Below are positions 58,628 to 64,000 of a stretch of DNA of 64,000 bases, in pieces. The notes under the pieces were generated by a model. It saw only the letters and a program-made list of their open reading frames with translations. It did not search any database and had not been told where the DNA came from. Position numbers and translations under genes: made by a program. The stretch covers positions 62,001-126,000 of the forward strand of contig JAQTNE010000004.1 in NCBI GenBank assembly GCA_028713975.1, given 5' to 3'. How positions within the stretch are numbered: the first letter of the stretch is position 1; the number at the start of each line of letters is the position of its first letter. The stretch is from Sulfuricella sp. Lineage in GTDB: Bacteria > Pseudomonadota > Gammaproteobacteria > Burkholderiales > Sulfuricellaceae.

Positions 58628-59283
58628 AAACACCCTCCCCGATCGGCATCCTCGGCGGCACTTTCGACCCGATCCATTTCGGCCATCTGCGGCTGGCGCA
58701 GGAACTGGCCGAGGGATTGGGCCTGCGCGAAGTGCGGTTCATCCCGGCGGGGCGGCCGCCCCACCGCACGCAACCGTTTGCCCTGACACAACAGCGCCTT
58801 GAAATGGCGCGCCTGGGCATCGTCGGCAACCCCCTGTTCACCCTGGATGAGCGGGAAATCTTCAAGCCGACGCCTTCCTATACGGTGGAAACCCTGCTGG
58901 ATTTGCGCCGCGAAACCGGTGCGGCGCAGCCGCTGTGCCTGTTCATGGGCACCGACGCATTTCTCGGGCTGATTTCCTGGCATCGCTGGCGCGAGCTGTT
59001 CGAACTGGCCCATATTGTCGTGGCGCAGCGGCCCGGTTTTTCCGGCCTGGGCCGCGCGGCGGCGACGATGCCCAATGATTTGCGCGATGAACTCAACCGG
59101 CGCCTGACCAACGAGCCGGAGGCTTTAAGCGCCACCTCCGCTGGCGCTGTTTTCATACAGCCGATTACCGCGCTCGACATTTCCGCGACGCAAATCCGCG
59201 AACAGCTCGCCGCCGGCCAGAGCCCGCGTTATTTGCTCCCCGACGCGGTTCTCGATTATATTCAGACCAACGGACTTTATTAA
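58591..59283 (+). CDS. nadD: Nicotinate-nucleotide adenylyltransferase
   Basis: About 230 residues. The nucleotidyltransferase motif is GILGGTFDPIHFGHLRLAQ, and the closing ISATQIREQ motif is intact. It makes deamido-NAD from NaMN and ATP. The start is uncertain: ATG 58591 or GTG 58585, both inside a hairpin repeat, and neither has a well-spaced Shine-Dalgarno. The first 10-15 residues (LATRHSPLA) are repeat-derived and precede the conserved PIGILGGT. rsfS follows in 8 bp. Confidence 0.93.
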   Translation: MFNLATRHSPLAKTPSPIGILGGTFDPIHFGHLRLAQELAEGLGLREVRFIPAGRPPHRTQPFALTQQRLEMARLGIVGNPLFTLDEREIFKPTPSYTVETLLDLRRETGAAQPLCLFMGTDAFLGLISWHRWRELFELAHIVVAQRPGFSGLGRAAATMPNDLRDELNRRLTNEPEALSATSAGAVFIQPITALDISATQIREQLAAGQSPRYLLPDAVLDYIQTNGLY

Positions 59284-59291
59284 GGAACACA

Positions 59292-59660
59292 ATGGAACTT
59301 GAAGCAATGAAAGATGCAGTGGTTGTCGCGCTGGAAGACATCAAGGCACGCGACATCGTGGTGATGAATGTGAAAAAACTCACCAGCATGACCGATTACA
59401 TGATCGTCGCCAGTGCGGACTCCAACCGCCAGACCCGAGCCTTGTCCGACAACGTGCAGAAAAAACTCAGGGAACTGGGTGCACACATACTCGGCGTGGA
59501 AGGAGAGGAATCCGGCGAGTGGGTGCTGGTAGACTTAGGCGGGGTGGTCGTCCACATCATGCAACCCAAGATCCGGGAATATTACAATCTCGAACAATTA
59601 TGGGGCGGCCCATCAATGAGTAAAAAACTCGAGCTGCCGCATCCCCCTTCCCATCCGTGA
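59292..59660 (+). CDS. rsfS: Ribosomal silencing factor RsfS
   Basis: 122 residues. Family features [40 protein letters not shown] and the YYNLEQLWG end. RsfS binds uL14 and blocks subunit joining in stationary phase. The nadD-rsfS-rlmH cluster is conserved. The rlmH start codon GTG overlaps its stop (GTGA), a coupled arrangement. A Pro/His tail (LPHPPSHP) is unusual and lies in the overlap region. Confidence 0.95.
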   Translation: MELEAMKDAVVVALEDIKARDIVVMNVKKLTSMTDYMIVASADSNRQTRALSDNVQKKLRELGAHILGVEGEESGEWVLVDLGGVVVHIMQPKIREYYNLEQLWGGPSMSKKLELPHPPSHP

Positions 59661-60127
59661 AACTGCTGATCATCGCGGTCGGCCACAAAATGCCGGCCTG
59701 GGTGAGCGAAGGCTTTGCCGAATACACCAGGCGTATGCCGCGCGAAGCGCGTATCGAGCTGATCGAAATAAAACCGGAAAAACGGGCGGGCGGCAAAACC
59801 ACGGAACAGGTTCACGAAGCCGAACGAAGCCGCATCGAAGCGGCTCTGCCAGCCAACTGCGAGCGGGTCGCGCTGGATGAACGCGGCAAGGACTGGAGCA
59901 CGCTGGAACTGGCGGATGGGGTAAAAAACTGGATGCGCGGCGGACGCGACGTGGCTTTCGTCATCGGCGGTGCGGACGGCCTGCATCCCGACCTCAAGCG
60001 CCGCGCCGACCGGCTCTGGTCCTTGTCCCGCCTGACCTTACCCCACGGCATGGTGAGGGTGGTGCTGGCGGAACAATTATACCGGGCGATGACGCTGATC
60101 CAGAACCATCCTTATCATCGGGAGTGA
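59657..60127 (+). CDS. rlmH: 23S rRNA pseudouridine-1915 N3-methyltransferase
   Basis: 156 residues with GTG start overlapping rsfS. SPOUT fold with the SAM loop [13 protein letters not shown] and C-terminal [20 protein letters not shown]. It methylates pseudouridine 1915 in helix 69 of 23S rRNA. It is translationally coupled to rsfS and followed 8 bp later by a maf gene. Confidence 0.96.
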   Translation: MKLLIIAVGHKMPAWVSEGFAEYTRRMPREARIELIEIKPEKRAGGKTTEQVHEAERSRIEAALPANCERVALDERGKDWSTLELADGVKNWMRGGRDVAFVIGGADGLHPDLKRRADRLWSLSRLTLPHGMVRVVLAEQLYRAMTLIQNHPYHRE

Positions 60128-60135
60128 ATTAGAGA

Positions 60136-60756
60136 ATGGCCATCGGCAACAAGCACATTTACCTGGCCTCGCGCTCGCCGCGCCGCCGCGAACTGCTTGC
60201 CCAGATTGGGGTGGGCTTTGAACCATTACTGCTTCGGGAGGACCCGGCACGCAGCACGGATGTCGATGAAACGCCCTTGCCCGACGAGAAGCCGCGCGAT
60301 TACGCGTTGCGTATCGGCCATGTCAAGGCTGAAACCGCCTGGCTGCGCGTGCAGCAGCGCCGACTGCCCCAACTCCCGGTATTGGCGGCGGATACGATTG
60401 TCGCACTGGGCAACCGGATCATGGGCAAACCCGCCAACCGGGAACAGGCGATGGAAATGCTGGCCGCCCTGTCGGGACAAAAGCATGAGGTGCTCACCGT
60501 CGTAGCGATGGCAAACGGGAGCAAAACCGAGCAAAAGCTGTCTGTTTCAACGGTGCAATTCGGCATCCTGACGGATCAGGCAATTCGCCGTTACGCCATG
60601 ACCGGCGAACCGTTCGACAAGGCCGGTGCCTATGCGATCCAGGGACGCGCGGCAACATTTATCGAAAAAATCGAAGGCAGCTATTCCGGCGTAATGGGGC
60701 TGCCGTTATACGAAACGGCGCAATTGCTCTCCAGCTTCGGCATTGAGGTTTTGTAA
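60136..60756 (+). CDS. Maf-family nucleoside triphosphate pyrophosphatase (dTTP/UTP type)
   Basis: 206 residues. Motifs: YLASRSPRRRELL at the start, AADTIVAL in the middle, and FIEKIEGSYSGVMGLPLYET at the end. Maf proteins hydrolyse non-canonical or excess NTPs, and the EGSYSGVMGLP form belongs to the YhdE type that acts on dTTP/UTP. It lies in the rsfS-rlmH-maf-rng cluster, with a hairpin repeat between it and rng. Confidence 0.94.
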   Translation: MAIGNKHIYLASRSPRRRELLAQIGVGFEPLLLREDPARSTDVDETPLPDEKPRDYALRIGHVKAETAWLRVQQRRLPQLPVLAADTIVALGNRIMGKPANREQAMEMLAALSGQKHEVLTVVAMANGSKTEQKLSVSTVQFGILTDQAIRRYAMTGEPFDKAGAYAIQGRAATFIEKIEGSYSGVMGLPLYETAQLLSSFGIEVL

Positions 60757-60773
60757 ATCTAAAAAAAGGACAA

Positions 60774-60896
60774 ACCGCAGAGGACGCGGAGGTCGCAGAG
60801 GAAAGGTCATAAACTTACACCGATTTTCCCTGCCGGCAAGCCTGCAATGGCATGTCAATTTTTGAATTTCTCCGCGTCCTCTGCGTCCTCCGCGGT
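60774..60896. repeat. GAGGACGC hairpin repeat, copy 4
   Basis: Left arm ACCGCAGAGGACGCGGAGG plus TCGCAGAGGA, right arm TCTCCGCGTCCTCTGCG plus TCCTCCGCGGT, with a centre of about 65 bp. It fills most of the 166-bp gap between the maf gene and rng and is the fourth copy of the family in 35 kb. Confidence 0.9.
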
Positions 60897-60922
60897 TCAA
60901 TGAGTTTTTCCAAGACAAAAAC

Positions 60923-62374
60923 ATGAGCGAAGAAATTTTAATCAACGTCACCCCGCAGGAAACCCGCGTGGCGGTCATGCAGCAAGGGGTTACGCAAGAA
61001 ATCCATATCGAGCGCATCAGCAGCCGCGGACTGGTCGGCAATATCTATCTGGGACGGGTGTGCCGGGTGCTGCCGGGAATGCAGTCGGCGTTCGTCGAAA
61101 TCGGGCTGGACCGGGCGGCCTTCCTGCATGTGGCCGACATCTGGCAGGCGCACCCGGCCAATGAAAACCGGCTGATCGAGCAGATCCTGCACGAAGGGCA
61201 GCCGCTGCTGGTGCAAGTGATCAAGGACCCGATCAACACCAAGGGCGCACGCCTTTCCACCCAGATCAGCATTGCCGGGCGCTTTCTGGTGTTTCTGCCG
61301 CAGGAAACCCATATCGGCATCTCGCAGCGCATCGAGGATGAGGCCGAGCGCGAGCTGCTGCGTGACAAATTGCAGCACCTGCTGCCGGCGGGTGCAAGCG
61401 GCGGTTTCATCATCCGCACCATGGCGGAAACCGCATCCGACAGCGAACTCCAGGCCGATATCGAATACCTGCGCAAGCAGTGGAGCGACATCAGCGAAAA
61501 AGCCAAGAGCGCCAAACCGGAATCCCGGCTGTACCACGAGCTGACCCTGGCACTGCGGGTGCTGCGCGACTTCGTCAATGAGGAAACCGTCCGTATCCGC
61601 GTGGATTCACGCGAGACTTTTCAGAAAATGCAGGGCTTCGCGCTGGAATACACCAGCAACGTCGTCGGCCTGCTCGAACATTATTCCGGCGAACGCCCAC
61701 TGTTCGACCTGCATGGCGTGGAAGCCGAGATCGAGAAAGCATTGGCTCGGCGCGTCGATCTCAAATCCGGCGGCTACCTGATCATCGACCAGACCGAAGC
61801 GCTGACCACCGTGGACGTCAACACCGGCGGCTTCGTCGGCGGACGCAACTTCGACGACACCATTTTCAAGACCAACCTCGAAGCGGCACAGGCAATCGCC
61901 CGACAATTGCGGCTGCGCAACCTCGGCGGCATCATCATCGTGGATTTTATCGACATGGACAACGAGGAGCACAAGACCGCCGTGCTCGCCGAGTTCAAGA
62001 AAACGCTGGCGAAAGACCGCACCCGCATGACGGTGAACGGTTTCTCCACCCTCGGCCTGGTAGAGATGACGCGCAAGCGCACCCGCGAAAGCCTTGCCCA
62101 CATCCTGTGCGAACCATGCTGCACCTGCCAGGGACGGGGCGTGTTGAAAACAGCGCAAACCGTGTGCTACGACATCCTGCGTGAACTGCTGCGTGAAGCG
62201 CGCCAGTTCGATGCGCGCGAGTTCCGCATCCTCGGTTCGCAAAAAGTCATCGACCTGTTCCTCGACGAGGAATCGCAAAGCCTGGCGCAACTGGGCGATT
62301 TCATCGGCAAGCCGATCTATCTCCAGGTCGAAACCCAGTACAGCCAGGAGCAGTACGATATTGTTCTGATGTAA
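60923..62374 (+). CDS. rng: Ribonuclease G
   Basis: 483 residues, the compact RNase G rather than the long RNase E. An S1 domain lies at about 35-125 (GNIYLGRVCRVLPGMQSAFVEI). The catalytic DNase I-like domain has TTVDVNTGGFVGGRNF and IIIVDFIDM, with acidic metal ligands. The Zn-link region is CEPCCTCQGRG. It processes 16S rRNA 5' ends and decays mRNA. Last gene of the rightward run from leuS. Confidence 0.96.
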   Translation: MSEEILINVTPQETRVAVMQQGVTQEIHIERISSRGLVGNIYLGRVCRVLPGMQSAFVEIGLDRAAFLHVADIWQAHPANENRLIEQILHEGQPLLVQVIKDPINTKGARLSTQISIAGRFLVFLPQETHIGISQRIEDEAERELLRDKLQHLLPAGASGGFIIRTMAETASDSELQADIEYLRKQWSDISEKAKSAKPESRLYHELTLALRVLRDFVNEETVRIRVDSRETFQKMQGFALEYTSNVVGLLEHYSGERPLFDLHGVEAEIEKALARRVDLKSGGYLIIDQTEALTTVDVNTGGFVGGRNFDDTIFKTNLEAAQAIARQLRLRNLGGIIIVDFIDMDNEEHKTAVLAEFKKTLAKDRTRMTVNGFSTLGLVEMTRKRTRESLAHILCEPCCTCQGRGVLKTAQTVCYDILRELLREARQFDAREFRILGSQKVIDLFLDEESQSLAQLGDFIGKPIYLQVETQYSQEQYDIVLM

Positions 62375-62383
62375 ACAAATGGC

Positions 62384-63391
62384 CTATAGCTGATCCAGCT
62401 CCTGCCCGTTCTCCACCAGCGCCTGAATACGCGCAATAACCGTTTCCTGCTGCTGCAACCGAGCAAGCGCGATTGCCGTTTCTTCTTCGCGCACTCCCAG
62501 GGTGACGATCTGGTCACGGATCATGCGGATGTCTTCTTCGCGCTTCTCCAGCCCTATTTTTTGCGACTGTATCTGCGCCTGCACCGGTGTGACGGACTCC
62601 TTCAACCAGCGGTCAGTCTCTGACCGCAGTTGCGTGAACAGGCCGCGTAGCGGAGTCACCACCTCCAGGCCGAATTTTTTTGCCAGGCTATTTTTGTCGG
62701 TCACCAGATGGATCGGGCGGCGGCAGAATTCGCCGGTTTTCTTGTCGAGCTGTTGCAGGGCCTGGCGGTAATCGTCGAGGTTCGGCTGCGCGGGAGGGGA
62801 AAGCGTAAAGCCGGGCAGGCCGTTGAATCGGCCATAGACCGCCTCGACCAGCACCTTGATCTGGCGGTCGAGGCGCTCGACACTCTCGAACAGGGCGGCG
62901 GCCTGCACGACCAGCGACTGCATGGCCTGGGAGAGCGCGGCGGTGGTCGGGCTGCCGAGGATTTCCTTCAGGTTGCCTGCCACCAGTCTTTCGACACGTC
63001 CGCTATCCAGGCTGTCGAGTAGCACGCCGCCCTGTCGGGCAATCAGCTTGCGCGCGATGTTGAAACTTTTCCAGGCTTCCTGGCTTTGCCACTGATCCGC
63101 CTCGAGTTCTTCCTGCAAGCGTTCGGCCACCTCGCGATTTTTCCGGATCAGCCCAGCCAGCGTGTCCTGCTCGTGACGCAACCCGGCAAGCCGCTGCTGC
63201 GCCAACTGACTGGCGGTTTTGGCGAATACGCCAATCTGGGCAAGGGCGGCTTCTGCCGGGGTGTTTTTCAGGGTATCCAGCAACTCGTGGGCATGCGCCC
63301 GTTGTTGCGGGTCGAGCCATTCCAACGCATCCGGCAGGGCCAGGCAGGCTTCCAGCGCTAACGCCAGCTCGTTGTGCGGGGGCTGTGTCAT
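62384..63391 (-). CDS. Long coiled-coil cytoplasmic protein, function unknown
   Basis: 335 residues, almost all helical, not recognised. Heptad-rich stretches lie at about 60-115 (LAGLIRKNREVAERLQEELE) and about 270-335 (EKREEDIRMIRDQIV). The Leu/Gln-rich character and lack of a signal or membrane helix suggest a cytoplasmic scaffold or the stalk of a dynamin-like protein, but no GTPase domain is present here. Its start overlaps the DUF167 gene (ATGA), so they are coupled, and it converges on rng. Confidence 0.75.
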   Translation of the reverse strand: MTQPPHNELALALEACLALPDALEWLDPQQRAHAHELLDTLKNTPAEAALAQIGVFAKTASQLAQQRLAGLRHEQDTLAGLIRKNREVAERLQEELEADQWQSQEAWKSFNIARKLIARQGGVLLDSLDSGRVERLVAGNLKEILGSPTTAALSQAMQSLVVQAAALFESVERLDRQIKVLVEAVYGRFNGLPGFTLSPPAQPNLDDYRQALQQLDKKTGEFCRRPIHLVTDKNSLAKKFGLEVVTPLRGLFTQLRSETDRWLKESVTPVQAQIQSQKIGLEKREEDIRMIRDQIVTLGVREEETAIALARLQQQETVIARIQALVENGQELDQL

Positions 63392-63687
63392 GATGAATCC
63401 GGCCCGGTCAGAAGGGCTTCCGGCGCGATCTGCGAGCCCTCGATTTCCACCACCTTACGCCGGGCATGCTCGCCCTGTTTCAGCGTGATCCGGCTAGCCG
63501 GGACTTCAAATACCCGGCGCAGAAAATCCAGCAGCCGGGTGTTGGCCTGCCCTTCCACGGCGGCGGCGGCAACCCGGATTTTCAGCGCATCGCCGTGCAG
63601 CCCCATGATTTCGGTGCGCTTGGCGCCGGGCTGGACATGCAGGGTCAGGGTCAGCCGTCCATCCTTGACCCGGTACCAGTCGGGCAT
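63388..63687 (-). CDS. DUF167 (YggU) family protein
   Basis: 99 residues. Family core LTLHVQPGAKRTEIMGLHGD, then KIRVAAAAVEGQANTRLLDFL and a C-terminal KVVEIEG strand. YggU-type proteins are small conserved proteins usually placed after yggT. The role is unknown. It overlaps the coiled-coil gene by 4 bp and follows the YggT stop by 2 bp. Confidence 0.92.
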   Translation of the reverse strand: MPDWYRVKDGRLTLTLHVQPGAKRTEIMGLHGDALKIRVAAAAVEGQANTRLLDFLRRVFEVPASRITLKQGEHARRKVVEIEGSQIAPEALLTGPDSS

Positions 63688-63689
63688 GT

Positions 63690-64000
63690 TCAGGCCAACT
63701 GCATGGCTAGAACCTCGAGCCAGGCCAGCGGCACCAACAGCACAAGTTCACAGATGATGAAGAGCACCAGCGGGGAAAGATCGACATTCGCCAGCGGCGG
63801 GATGATCCGGCGCAAGGGAGAGAGGAACGGGTTGGTCAGTCGGTTCAGCAACGGCGCCAGTGGCGTGTGCGGGTTGGTCCAGGACAAGATCGCCTGGACG
63901 AAAACCGAACCGAGCAGGATATAAATGCTGATTTTGAGCAGCTTGAGCGCGGCCAGGAAGCCGATGGCGATAAAAATGGATGGCCCGACCTTTAGCAGGA
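63690..64000 (-). CDS. YggT-family integral membrane protein, 5' end beyond the window
   Basis: The frame stays open to the window edge; its visible part covers about 103 residues. It shows FIAIGFLAALKLLKISIYIL then ILSWTNPHTPLAPLLNRLT and NPFLSPLRRIIPPL, the YggT repeat motif, with further hydrophobic segments near the end. YggT proteins are found in division or osmotic-stress contexts. It is the first of three coupled genes yggT-DUF167-coiled coil. Confidence 0.9.
   Translation of the reverse strand, partial: LLKVGPSIFIAIGFLAALKLLKISIYILLGSVFVQAILSWTNPHTPLAPLLNRLTNPFLSPLRRIIPPLANVDLSPLVLFIICELVLLVPLAWLEVLAMQLA

Overview
This window looks like an ordinary chromosome segment from a GC-rich, chemolithoautotrophic betaproteobacterium, probably Nitrosomonadales and close to Sulfuricella, Thiobacillus or Gallionellaceae. 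That placement is inferred from gene content, not from a database search. The supporting genes are a Calvin-cycle phosphoribulokinase, a Tat-exported HiPIP, a small class I cytochrome c, and typically betaproteobacterial families or neighbourhoods (dusB-fis, DUF2782 next to polA, BPSS1780-type membrane protein, Tim44-like protein beside ubiE, rsfS-rlmH-maf-rng).

Layout. 1-13 kb: end of a GGDEF protein, DUF202, universal stress and DedA proteins, glycogen phosphorylase, a single-domain response regulator, ubiquinone genes ubiB and ubiE, a NYN-domain protein, a sensor-domain protein, an MliC-like lipoprotein and rdgC. 12-17 kb: a WYL regulator divergent from two small genes, then mltB, a hemerythrin, HU, a SemiSWEET, yjdM and yajD. 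17.3-20.4 kb: a complete type II restriction-modification system (methyltransferase converging on endonuclease plus controller protein) with matching C-boxes at both outer ends. It is followed by tRNA-Ala(CGC), cstA and ybdD.

23.1-25.2 kb is the most unusual stretch. It contains a frameshifted N-terminal remnant of an integron-type tyrosine recombinase reading right, and two small cassette-like units reading left. One unit is a membrane protein; the other is an intact HigA-like antitoxin behind a wrecked HigB-like toxin. Each ends at an attC-like palindrome. I read this as a fossil integron. A DUF4160-DUF2442 pair follows.

25-42 kb is core metabolism: lgt, ilvD, a GspE-type ATPase, a DUF255 thioredoxin protein, the cytochrome c and HiPIP, two sodium-coupled transporters, and a leftward run of hemF, tsaC, purE, purD, purH, fis and dusB. 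42-64 kb holds cheZ, polA, a LOG protein, a CZB chemoreceptor, uvrD, a MoaD-like protein lacking the diglycine, phosphoribulokinase, the leuS-lptE-holA-proA-nadD-rsfS-rlmH-maf-rng series, and DUF167/YggT genes.

Dispersed palindromic repeats run through the whole window. Four copies of one hairpin family have arms built of tandem GAGGACGCG-like units; two further hairpins share the architecture with different unit sequences. There are two copies of a MITE-like element, one split by 60 bp of other sequence. Repeats have also entered genes: one is translated in frame inside leuS, and another supplies the N-terminal codons of nadD.
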